Positions 1 to 5,354 of a DNA stretch of 11,152 bases are shown here, one piece after another. Source of the DNA: Bacteroidota bacterium. Its GTDB lineage: Bacteria; Bacteroidota; Ignavibacteria; Ignavibacteriales; Ignavibacteriaceae. The position numbers and the translations under genes are program-made. The DNA lies in the NCBI GenBank assembly GCA_021793635.1, contig JAJYSI010000059.1, positions 1 to 11,152 of the forward strand, written 5' to 3'. The notes under the pieces are model-generated. The model did not search any database and was not told the origin of the DNA. It saw only the letters and a list, made by a program, of their open reading frames with translations. The first letter of the stretch is position 1. Every line of letters starts with the position of its first letter.

Positions 1-549
1 AATATGTACGGCTATTCAAAAAATCTTTTTGACATTTGGGCAATAAGGCAAAATATAATTTCTAAAATAGTCGGCGTAAAATATTTTAATGTCTATGGTC
101 CGAATGAATACCACAAAGGAGATATGCGGAGTGTAGTCCACAAAGCATTTGAGCAGATAAACTCCACTGGCAAAGTAAAGCTATTTAAATCGAGGAATCC
201 AAATTACAAAGACGGCGAACAAATGCGTGACTTTATTTATGTAAAAGATGCTGTTGAAATGACTTTGTTTTTTCTGGATCAGAAAGATAAGAATGGAATT
301 TATAATGTCGGCTCAGGTAAAGCCCGTACTTGGAATGATCTGGTAAAGGCATTGTTCAATGCTTTGGGTAAGCCCGTAAATATTGAATATATTGAACTGC
401 CTGAACACCTTGCAGAAAAGTACCAGTATTTTACCGAGGCAAAGATGGAGAAAATAAAAAAAGCCGGTTACAAGCAGCCTCTTAATTCTTTAGAGGATGG
501 TGTAGCCGACTATGTTAAAAATTATCTGCTTAAAGATAAATATCTTTAA
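1..549 (+). CDS. hldD: ADP-L-glycero-D-manno-heptose 6-epimerase, 3' part (5' end outside window)
   Basis: HldD (RfaD/WaaD) is a cytoplasmic NADP-dependent extended SDR that converts ADP-D-glycero-heptose to ADP-L-glycero-heptose, the inner-core heptose donor for LPS. The frame is open from base 1, so the gene enters from the left. About 182 residues are visible, the C-terminal part of a family usually near 310-320 residues; the N-terminal Rossmann GxxGxxG is not in view. The catalytic YxxxK is seen as YGYSK right at the edge. It is followed by the family signatures KYFNVYGPNEYHKGDM, RDFIYVKDAV and IYNVGSGKARTW. The product ends in KDKYL at a TAA. The next gene converges with only 8 bases between stops, and I see no clear terminator there. 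Other SDR nucleotide-sugar epimerases are the alternative, but the NEYHKG and QAFT-like (QYFTEA) segments favour HldD. Confidence 0.93.
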   Translation, partial: NMYGYSKNLFDIWAIRQNIISKIVGVKYFNVYGPNEYHKGDMRSVVHKAFEQINSTGKVKLFKSRNPNYKDGEQMRDFIYVKDAVEMTLFFLDQKDKNGIYNVGSGKARTWNDLVKALFNALGKPVNIEYIELPEHLAEKYQYFTEAKMEKIKKAGYKQPLNSLEDGVADYVKNYLLKDKYL

Positions 550-557
550 TTCAGATT

Positions 558-809
558 TTAATTATAAATGTCTTTCCTATGACCAAGCTCTACTACATGT
601 ATTAAAAGTAAGTCATCAAATATTTCATAAATAATTCGATACACTGAAACCCGGATACGGTAAGCTTCTCTTCCCCGAAGTTTTTTACAACCACGGGGAC
701 GTGGATTATCAGCTAGTTCTAATAATGCGCTTTTAATTTTTGAATAATAGGGCTCAGAAATATCTTCAAGTTTTTTTTGTACTTTTCGTTCTATACGAAC
801 TTTATACAT
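558..809 (-). CDS. RelE/ParE-family toxin of a type II toxin-antitoxin pair
   Basis: This 83-residue basic protein has the RelE/ParE fold signature: an N-terminal MYKVRIERKVQKKL helix pair, then KKLRGREAYRIRV, YRIIYEI and the terminal GHRKDIY. In the family such toxins cut mRNA in the ribosomal A site (RelE) or poison gyrase (ParE). The arginines at about 51, 53, 58 and 78 and the C-terminal Tyr82 sit where RelE-type nucleases place functional residues, so the RelE branch is favoured. The ATG at 809 is chosen over a start 24 bases upstream because family members begin at MYKV and because it gives an 8-base overlap with the antitoxin stop, typical of coupled TA genes. A GGGGAA stretch just precedes it. 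It converges on hldD. Regulation is probably by the antitoxin-toxin complex on its own promoter, by family analogy. Confidence 0.9.
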   Translation of the reverse strand: MYKVRIERKVQKKLEDISEPYYSKIKSALLELADNPRPRGCKKLRGREAYRIRVSVYRIIYEIFDDLLLIHVVELGHRKDIYN

Positions 810-1017
810 TTCCCCGTTTTCTCTTTTCTTCAATTTCTTTGAAAGCCTGTGCAGCCCCTATAAAATCCGTCTTGTTTTTCTTTGCTTCATCGTAAAGCTT
901 AACATCTTCCAATTCTTCTAACTCTTCCATTATTGCTTCGAATTCTTCAATAGGAAGAATTACGGAAATTTTCTTACCGTTTTTATCAGTAACAAATTTA
1001 GGATTTAAATTATACAT
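802..1017 (-). CDS. Phd/YefM-like antitoxin partner of the RelE-type toxin
   Basis: This 71-residue protein has the familiar antitoxin opening: a beta strand KFVTDKNGKKISVILPIEEFEAI, followed by an acidic helix EELEELEDVKLYDEAKK and a charged C-terminal helix (FKEIEEKRKRGNV). Short proteins with 'D.nG...aVvLPieeYE.l.EeLEdl' next to RelE toxins are usually called Phd/YefM or prevent-host-death type. In the family the N-terminal half binds operator DNA and the C-terminal half wraps the toxin. The gene is upstream of the toxin and its TAA lies inside the toxin's first codons. The ATG at 1017 has no convincing SD (upstream reads TTTGAATA). Only 37 bases separate it from the acidic-protein gene upstream, so read-through from that gene is possible. 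A RelB-like assignment is the alternative. Confidence 0.85.
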   Translation of the reverse strand: MYNLNPKFVTDKNGKKISVILPIEEFEAIMEELEELEDVKLYDEAKKNKTDFIGAAQAFKEIEEKRKRGNV

Positions 1018-1054
1018 TATTCAAAGCCAAATTATATTTTCCAACATGACGGTT

Positions 1055-1453
1055 TTAATTAAACGGAGTTTCTTCATCTTCGTCAAAAAGATCGTCATCA
1101 TCTTCATCAAAGTCGAAGTCCTCTTCGTAGAATTCTTCATCCTCGCCGGGTTCTTCGTCTAATAAGTCTTCATCTTGATCTGCAAACTCGTCTTCTTCCT
1201 CTTCATCAAACTCGTCATCATTATCATCCTCGTCCTCAAAGTCATCATCATCTTCTTCATCATAATCATCATCTTCTTCGTCCCGGTTTTTCTTTTTAGC
1301 AAAATTGCGTGAAGCAAAATCATCATTTCTTGTATTTGTAAAAGTATTTTCTTCGTCTAGTTCATCAAAGTTTTCCATCGGTCCCTCCGAATTATTTGCC
1401 TGACCATAAGGCATATTTGTATCGTCTTCGTGCGGATATAATTCATTATCCAT
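1055..1453 (-). CDS. Hyperacidic low-complexity protein, function unknown
   Basis: I do not recognise a family. The 132-residue product has about 68 Asp/Glu by my count, roughly half of all residues. They are concentrated after residue 58 in runs such as EEDDDYDEEDDDDFEDEDD, with phenylalanines spaced through the acidic tract. The N-terminal 50 residues are mixed (Asn, Met, Thr, Pro), and a short basic patch AKKKNR at about 52-57 separates the halves. There is no signal peptide or membrane segment, so it is predicted cytoplasmic and disordered. The start is well supported: AGGAG lies 9 bases before the ATG. The TC/AT-rich + strand pattern is simply GAT/GAA/GAG codons. It lies 37 bases upstream of the TA pair on the same strand and diverges from the Nudix gene. 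Acidic partners for RNA-binding or ribosomal proteins, or DNA mimics, are possible roles but unsupported. Confidence 0.75.
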   Translation of the reverse strand: MDNELYPHEDDTNMPYGQANNSEGPMENFDELDEENTFTNTRNDDFASRNFAKKKNRDEEDDDYDEEDDDDFEDEDDNDDEFDEEEEDEFADQDEDLLDEEPGEDEEFYEEDFDFDEDDDDLFDEDEETPFN

Positions 1454-1661
1454 TAAGTAATTCTCCTATCGTAAATTTTATCGTTCTAAATAAAATTATA
1501 AAATCTTATACGATAATATTTCTAAAATTTTTTAAATAGCAAAATTAATTTATGATTATATTTCTTACCGACAAAAAAAAATTAATCTAATCACACCGTA
1601 TAACTTATATTAGGTTTATTATAGTGTCAATACAATTGTTAATCAAAGTGAAGAATATAAT

Positions 1662-2126
1662 ATGAAGCTCGCAACATTATGTTATTTAATAGATAAAGAA
1701 GAAAACAAAACTTTAATGATACACCGCGTTAAAAAGGAGAATGATTACCACGAAGGCAAATGGAACGGACTCGGCGGAAAGTTTGAAGCAGGCGAGAGTC
1801 CGGAGGAATGTGCAATAAGAGAAGTAAAGGAGGAATCCGGCTTTACTATGATAAAGCCGCGCATGCACGGCTTTATTACTTTTCCCGAATTCGACGGTGT
1901 TGATGACTGGTATGTGTTCGTTTTTACATCCGGTAATTTTGAAGGCGAAATGATTGATTCATCCGAAGGTAATCTTTCATGGATTCCTAATAGTGAACTT
2001 ACATCTTTAAATCTTTGGGATGGAGATAAAATATTTCTCGAATGGCTTTACCAGGACAAATTCTTTTCGGCAAAATTTAATTATAAAGACGGGAAATACT
2101 TCAACCATGAGGTCTTCTTCTATTAA
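1662..2126 (+). CDS. Nudix hydrolase, MutT/MTH1-like, probable 8-oxo-dGTP diphosphatase
   Basis: This 154-residue single-domain protein carries an intact Nudix box GX5EX7REUXEEXGU: G39, E45, then R53-E54, E57-E58 and G60. Those glutamates bind the catalytic Mg2+ that hydrolyses nucleoside diphosphate-X substrates. The opening ATLCYLI, then TLMIHRVKKENDYHEGKWNGLGGK, matches the MTH1/MutX-like subgroup annotated as 8-oxo-dGTP diphosphatase, which cleans oxidised guanine nucleotides from the pool. Later WYVFVF and the LSWIP strand fit the usual fold. The ATG at 1662 has only a weak SD-like GTGAAG upstream, but homologues start at MKLATL. Its TAA shares a base with the ATG of the permease gene (TAATG), so the two are translationally coupled. 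The exact substrate is inferred; other nucleotides are possible. Confidence 0.88.
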   Translation: MKLATLCYLIDKEENKTLMIHRVKKENDYHEGKWNGLGGKFEAGESPEECAIREVKEESGFTMIKPRMHGFITFPEFDGVDDWYVFVFTSGNFEGEMIDSSEGNLSWIPNSELTSLNLWDGDKIFLEWLYQDKFFSAKFNYKDGKYFNHEVFFY

Positions 2127-3361
2127 TGATATCCATTATTGTCCTCGGCATTGTATTTGTTTTAATTGCTGTCAGACAAGTAGGAAAGTTTAAGCTTGAC
2201 ATCTGGCAGATAATGCTTGGCGGTGCAGTTGCCGTTCTATTAACCGGGCAAATTTCCATTCCGGATGCACTGCAATCAATAAACATAGATGTAATTTTAT
2301 TTTTATTCGGCATGTTTGTAGTTGGTCAGGCGCTGGAAGAAAGCGGCTACCTCTCTCATTTAGCTTATCTGTTTTTCAGAAAGGCTAAATCAATCGACTC
2401 ACTAATATTATTTATTCTTTTCGGCGCCGGTATCCTCTCTGCATTTTTAATGAATGATACTCTTGCTATAATCGGAACACCAGTTGTTCTTCTCCTTGCA
2501 GAAAGGCATAATGTTTCCCCGAAGATTCTTTTGCTAACTCTGGCATTTGCAATAACCACCGGCAGTGTTATGAGTCCTATTGGCAATCCACAGAATCTGC
2601 TTATAGCAATTCATGGCAACGTTGATAATTCTTTTGTAACATTCTTCAAGTTACTTGCTATTCCTACGTTAATTAATTTGTTGATTGCCTTTTTCATTCT
2701 AAAAATATTTTTTAGAGATCATTTCCATGATGAGAAGTTAAATCACTCTTCCGAGCCGCTGAAAGATTTAAGGCTTACAAAATTATCCAAGGCATCTTTA
2801 GCTATTTTATTTTTATTAATCATCCTTAAGGTAATTCTGGTTTATCTCGGGAGAGAAGAACAGCTTAAGCTGACTTATATTGCATTGCTCTCTGCCGCAC
2901 CCATTATTCTTTTAAGCAAAAGAAGGATTGAACTAGTTAAAAAGATTGATTGGCATACGCTAATATTTTTTGCCGCTATGTTTGTACTTATGCAGAGTGT
3001 TTGGGATACAGGTTTCTTTCAGTTATTTATAAAGAATTCTCACTTAGATATTACCTCAGTAATTTTGATTTTGATCGTCAGTGTTTTGCTAAGCCAGCTT
3101 ATTTCAAATGTACCGCTTGTTGCTTTGTATCTGCCTTTGCTTATTCACTATGGAGTTTCGCAAACCGGTATGATTGCTCTTGCCGCAGGCAGCACAATTG
3201 CAGGAAACCTTTTCATTCTGGGTGCCGCAAGCAATATAATTATTATCCAGAATGCCGAAAAGAAAAAAGGAGAGACAATTACTTTCCGGGAATTTGCCCG
3301 CATAGGTATTCCGCTTACTATTTTAAATATTGCGGTTTATTATTTCTTCTTGAACTGTTGA
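2126..3361 (+). CDS. SLC13/ArsB-type (ion transporter superfamily) inner-membrane permease
   Basis: This 411-residue integral membrane protein has about ten to eleven hydrophobic segments and two related halves. The first half shows FGMFVVGQALEESG, LMNDTLAIIGTPVVLLL and the re-entrant motif SPIGNPQN (about 150-157). The second shows FFAAMFVLMQSVW, ISNVPLVALYLPLL and GSTIAGNLFILGAASN (about 355-370), the mirror of the first. This duplicated architecture with N-P/G-rich hairpins is that of the ArsB/CitM/NhaD/SLC13 group, which moves anions such as arsenite, di- and tricarboxylates or sulfate, or exchanges Na+/H+. The substrate cannot be fixed from sequence; there is no arsC or arsR next door to support arsenite. 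A charged loop around 197-215 separates the halves. The start overlaps the Nudix stop by one base, so it depends on re-initiation; no separate SD is needed. Confidence 0.88.
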   Translation: MISIIVLGIVFVLIAVRQVGKFKLDIWQIMLGGAVAVLLTGQISIPDALQSINIDVILFLFGMFVVGQALEESGYLSHLAYLFFRKAKSIDSLILFILFGAGILSAFLMNDTLAIIGTPVVLLLAERHNVSPKILLLTLAFAITTGSVMSPIGNPQNLLIAIHGNVDNSFVTFFKLLAIPTLINLLIAFFILKIFFRDHFHDEKLNHSSEPLKDLRLTKLSKASLAILFLLIILKVILVYLGREEQLKLTYIALLSAAPIILLSKRRIELVKKIDWHTLIFFAAMFVLMQSVWDTGFFQLFIKNSHLDITSVILILIVSVLLSQLISNVPLVALYLPLLIHYGVSQTGMIALAAGSTIAGNLFILGAASNIIIIQNAEKKKGETITFREFARIGIPLTILNIAVYYFFLNC

Positions 3362-3369
3362 ATTCTTAT

Positions 3370-3398
3370 ATACGTACTTATACGTATCATAAATTTTT
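3370..3398 (+). terminator. Weak terminator-like hairpin after the Nudix-permease pair
   Basis: Arms ATACGTA (3370-3376) and TACGTAT (3381-3387) pair perfectly around a CTTA loop. A short T-run (3394-3398) follows. It begins 8 bases after the permease stop, the right place for termination, but the stem is only 7 bp and AT-rich, so strength is doubtful. Confidence 0.35.
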
Positions 3399-3511
3399 AC
3401 CTTGTCATACTAGATATATCATAATAGTTTTGAATTCGAAAAATACAAAGGGATCTTAAATGTATGTTCGTTTGAAAATTACATGCTGCAATAATTCATT
3501 TATTTTGTTTA

Positions 3512-3572
3512 AGAACTAATTGCATGAATAGGTGAGTTTAATTTTGATTTTATAATTGGGGCAATTAGTTCT
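3512..3572. repeat. Perfect 12-base inverted repeat, 37-base spacer
   Basis: AGAACTAATTGC at 3512-3523 is the exact reverse complement of GCAATTAGTTCT at 3561-3572. It sits about 100 bases before the start codon of the 165-residue hypothetical. It could form a long-loop RNA stem in the leader or act as a paired protein-binding site. No U-tract follows, so it is not a standard terminator. Confidence 0.6.
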
Positions 3573-3669
3573 GCTCGACTTGATCTCGTGATTATCCTTT
3601 AGATATAGTTATTTCATTTTTAACTGAAATAGTAATAATTAACAAATAAAAATTCATTAAGGAGTAATC

Positions 3670-4167
3670 ATGGCAGCTAATCTTATATCATTGCAGCTAA
3701 CTGAAGAAGAGCTTACTACAATTAGAACTTCCGCTACTAACCTAAACAGCATATTAAAGCCAAAATTAATATCATTAACAGATCAACAACGCTCATCAAT
3801 CCCTAAGATGGGAGATAAGAATGTTCCTTTTGTCGGTAAAACTCTGGACTATGCCGAAAAGAATCCGCAGTTTGTTCCGCCTTTCTTAAATGTACCTGAA
3901 TTAAGGATTGACTTTACCGCAGTAACCGTCCTTTCCGAATTTTATAATGCCCTATATCCAATCGTCAGCTTAATAAGTGATACAATTATGGAAAGCGGAA
4001 GTGAAGCTTACAGTGCCTCTTTATTATTTTATGAATCTATAAAGCTTGCAGCAAAGATGAACGTTCCAGGCGCAAAAGAAATTGCTGATGACCTGGGCAA
4101 GCGTTTTAAGGGACAGGGAAATTTTGGCGGTGATACTAATAATGTTCCGCCGACAAACCCGCAATAA
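3670..4167 (+). CDS. Conserved hypothetical protein, about 165 residues, soluble and helical
   Basis: The function is unknown to me, but the sequence has the feel of a widespread family of small proteins. In that family a central LTDQQRSSIPKMGDKNVPFV segment (about 36-55) is the most recognisable part, followed by YAEKNPQFVPPFL (about 61-73) and a helical second half ending in SEAYSASLLFYESIKLAAKMNVPGAK. There is no signal peptide, membrane span or catalytic motif. The C-terminal 15-20 residues (GQGNFGGDTNNVPPTNPQ) are low-complexity and probably disordered. The start is firm: TAAGGAG lies 5 bases before the ATG. The gene stands alone, with 308 bases before it and a strong hairpin right after it, so it is probably monocistronic. 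The good SD and strong hairpin suggest a well-expressed protein, which is inference. Neighbours give no clue to its role. Confidence 0.85.
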   Translation: MAANLISLQLTEEELTTIRTSATNLNSILKPKLISLTDQQRSSIPKMGDKNVPFVGKTLDYAEKNPQFVPPFLNVPELRIDFTAVTVLSEFYNALYPIVSLISDTIMESGSEAYSASLLFYESIKLAAKMNVPGAKEIADDLGKRFKGQGNFGGDTNNVPPTNPQ

Positions 4168-4175
4168 TTTTAGTT

Positions 4176-4210
4176 TAGACACCCAGCGTCTTTAAGACGT
4201 CGGGTGTCTA
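4176..4210 (+). terminator. Strong stem-loop after the conserved hypothetical gene
   Basis: This is a 35-base near-perfect palindrome: TAGACACCC at one end and GGGTGTCTA at the other, with CGTCTT/AAGACG inside and one two-base mismatch (AG against TC). It starts 9 bases after the stop codon. The stem is long and fairly GC-rich for this window, but the following bases (TTGAGAAATT) are not a classic U-tract. It may therefore be a transcript 3'-end or stabilising hairpin rather than a textbook intrinsic terminator. Confidence 0.7.
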
Positions 4211-4305
4211 TTGAGAAATTCTAAAATTTAATATTATAATATGAAAAGACTTCCAGCATGAAAATAATTTTACCTTCTATAGTTAATGTTTCTTTTATAA
4301 TTATC

Positions 4306-4311
4306 TGGAGG
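4306..4311 (+). promoter_or_regulatory. Ribosome binding site of the 209-residue lipoprotein
   Basis: TGGAGG lies 4 bases before the ATG at 4316. It fixes the start so that the signal peptide and lipobox are complete. The spacing is a little short. Confidence 0.7.
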
Positions 4312-4315
4312 TTAT

Positions 4316-4945
4316 ATGTTTATCCTTAAACGCGCTCTTTATACTTTCATCTTAATAGCACCTATTATTTTTACAAGCTGCTCAGAATCTACAAGTCCAT
4401 ATTCTAATAATGACGGTCTAATTCCGTTGAGTGTTGGAAATAGCTGGAGTTATCAATTTACAGATTATGATTCCAGCGGTGCTGTCATTTATACTGAAAT
4501 ACAGACAAATAAGATTGATAAGGACACGATAATATCAAATAATATATGGTACGGATATAATTATATACCTGTAAGCGTCTGGTTTATAAATAAAGCCGAT
4601 GGCTACTGGTCATTTGCTAAAAGAAACGGAAATACTTTAATGAACGATACTTCAATTATTGTTTATAAGTATCCCACTAAAGCAGGCGATGTCTATGGTA
4701 ATCCTTATACTCCAAGTGAAGTAATATCAACTGAAGAAGAAATTACCGTACCCGCAGGTACTTTTAACGCAATACACATAACTACTAACTACTCTTCGTT
4801 AAATAACAATTTTTTATATTCGTTCGAGACTTATATTGTGCCGCATATTGGAGTTATTAAATTAGAACAAATAGGGAAAAAATCGAATGGTGATACATAC
4901 ATAGTCTATAAGAGTGAATTAGAAAGCTATTCATTAAAAAATTGA
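4316..4945 (+). CDS. Predicted outer-membrane or periplasmic lipoprotein, function unknown
   Basis: This 209-residue protein has a type II signal peptide: K5/R6, a hydrophobic core (about 7-19) and FTSC with the lipidated cysteine at 22, followed by a Ser/Thr linker. The -3 residue is Phe rather than the usual Leu, a mild deviation. The mature part opens with IPLSVGNSWSYQFTDYDSSG, continues with aromatic beta strands, has the EEITVPAGTFNAIHIT segment (about 141-156) and a late YIVPHIGVIKLE strand. 'Fixed-up' lipoproteins with PL..GN.W.Y and tvPAGtF motifs are common in Ignavibacteria-like and Bacteroidota genomes; I know no enzymatic role for them. No catalytic residues are evident. A convergent gene lies 409 bases downstream. 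It is preceded by a 148-base gap with no clear promoter and appears to be its own transcription unit. Confidence 0.82.
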   Translation: MFILKRALYTFILIAPIIFTSCSESTSPYSNNDGLIPLSVGNSWSYQFTDYDSSGAVIYTEIQTNKIDKDTIISNNIWYGYNYIPVSVWFINKADGYWSFAKRNGNTLMNDTSIIVYKYPTKAGDVYGNPYTPSEVISTEEEITVPAGTFNAIHITTNYSSLNNNFLYSFETYIVPHIGVIKLEQIGKKSNGDTYIVYKSELESYSLKN

Positions 4946-4992
4946 TTATGATTTTGAAAAATAATTGCATAGTAAAAATCTTAAATGAATTT

Positions 4993-5044
4993 ATCTATTA
5001 ACTCTGAATTTTCCTTTGGCAGCAGAATGCAATTCAGCATAGAT
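4993..5044. repeat. Stem-loop 1 of the structured intergenic region
   Basis: Outer arms ATCTAT (4993-4998) and ATAGAT (5039-5044) pair, then inner arms CTGAATT (5004-5010) and AATTCAG (5031-5037). The internal loop is 5 by 1 bases and the apical loop is 20 bases containing GGCAGCAGAATGC. It begins 48 bases after the lipoprotein stop and has no U-tract. Confidence 0.5.
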
Positions 5045-5090
5045 GTAAATACAAATAGGTTCTTTACAAAATGATATACGGTAGGAGGAA

Positions 5091-5164
5091 AATTCAATTG
5101 TGCTAAGAGCTAATATGAAATTAGCTCCAAGCTTGGGCGATTAAGCTTAGCATAAAATTGAATT
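5091..5164. repeat. Three-way-junction-like inverted repeat set
   Basis: The closing stem is AATTCAATT (5091-5099) with AATTGAATT (5156-5164), extended by TGCTAAG (5101-5107) with CTTAGCA (5146-5152). Inside are two hairpins. GAGCTAAT (5107-5114) pairs with ATTAGCTC (5120-5127) around a 5-base loop, and AAGCTT (5129-5134) pairs with AAGCTT (5143-5148) around an 8-base loop. A few bases at the edges of the stems are shared, so not all pairs can form at once. Confidence 0.55.
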
Positions 5165-5166
5165 AT

Positions 5167-5241
5167 GCTCATGGGGGAATTGCCGGAGGTTAAAGGTAAA
5201 GCGAATTAAGCCTGGAACTCCGGCAATTGAGCTAAAAGCTC
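5167..5241. repeat. 11-bp perfect GC-containing stem with bulge and alternative hairpin
   Basis: AATTGCCGGAG (5178-5188) pairs perfectly with CTCCGGCAATT (5218-5228). GCTC (5167-5170) and GAGC (5229-5232) extend it across a G-rich bulge (ATGGGGG, 5171-5177). In the 29-base loop AGGTTAA can pair with TTAAgCCT. The 3' arm can instead form GAGCT-AAA-AGCTC (5229-5241), so two mutually exclusive folds exist. Confidence 0.6.
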
Positions 5242-5253
5242 CGATTTTCGAAC

Positions 5254-5305
5254 TTTTTGCTCAAATAAGTGAGTCAAAAAATGCGTGCCATCACATGCCC
5301 CACGC
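5254..5305 (-). terminator. Probable terminator of the minus-strand NAT operon
   Basis: Read on the minus strand, GCGTG...CACGC (5305 down to 5283) forms a 5-bp GC stem with a 13-base loop. It is followed directly by A and six Ts (5282-5276). A second hairpin overlaps and follows: TTTTTG.CTCA (5254-5263) against TGAG.T.CAAAAA (5270-5280) with a one-base bulge. The element lies about 50 bases past the NAT stop. The stem is short, so efficiency is uncertain; the second hairpin is near-symmetrical and could act in both directions. Confidence 0.5.
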
Positions 5306-5317
5306 TTAATATTAAGC
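5304..5317. repeat. 14-base perfect palindrome
   Basis: GCTTAATATTAAGC reads the same on both strands. It overlaps the end of the GC arm of the putative NAT terminator. The core TTAAGC word recurs at 5141 and 5206 in this region. It could be a dyad binding site or part of the repeat cluster. Confidence 0.55.
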
Positions 5318-5354
5318 CAATATATTTTAAAAAGAATTTCTTCATAGAACCTTT

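Larger units (their letters stand above)
3362..3669. other. 308-base gene-free region between permease and conserved hypothetical
   Basis: No convincing gene is present. It holds a small AT-rich hairpin just after the permease stop, then a perfect 12-base inverted repeat with a 37-base spacer (3512-3572). It also has a 7-bp hairpin with arms TATTTCA/TGAAATA (3610-3616 and 3625-3631), and the TAAGGAG ribosome binding site of the next gene at 3658-3664. A TAATTTTG at about 3538-3545 resembles the TAnnTTTG -7 box of Bacteroidota promoters, but the upstream TTG is only 16 bases away, so I do not call a promoter. Confidence 0.6.
4946..5354. other. 409-base gene-free, hairpin-dense region between convergent genes
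   Basis: No protein gene is supported. The stretch is unusually rich in perfect or near-perfect inverted repeats, listed separately: 4993-5044, 5091-5164, 5167-5232, 5254-5280, 5283-5305 and the palindrome 5304-5317. It also contains a good SD-like AGGAGG at 5083-5088 on the + strand with a 14-codon ORF behind it. The rightmost part can serve as terminator for the minus-strand NAT transcript. The rest is unexplained and may be a structured non-coding RNA or a small non-autonomous mobile element. It matches none of the common RNAs I can check by eye (tmRNA, RNase P, SRP, TPP, cobalamin, SAM, glycine classes). Confidence 0.6.

Noticed and set aside
1467..1515. TATCGTA/TACGATA 7-base inverted repeat upstream of the acidic gene
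   Set aside because: Short, AT-rich and 35 bases apart; expected by chance often enough in this composition to carry no weight as an operator.
2950..3459. 169-codon open frame on the + strand inside and past the permease gene
   Set aside because: It is an out-of-frame shadow of the permease. The product is rich in Cys, Tyr and Arg with no family look, and it has no SD.
5178..5241. Group I intron P/Q-like or attC-like reading of the AATTGCCGGAG stem
   Set aside because: The pairing is a simple perfect stem without R/S elements, and no integron core-site GTTRRRY/RYYYAAC pair or integrase was found.
5151..5309. 51-codon stop-free + strand frame through the structured region
   Set aside because: It has no ATG, GTG or TTG with an SD at a sensible place, the product resembles nothing I know, and the inverted repeats explain the sequence better.
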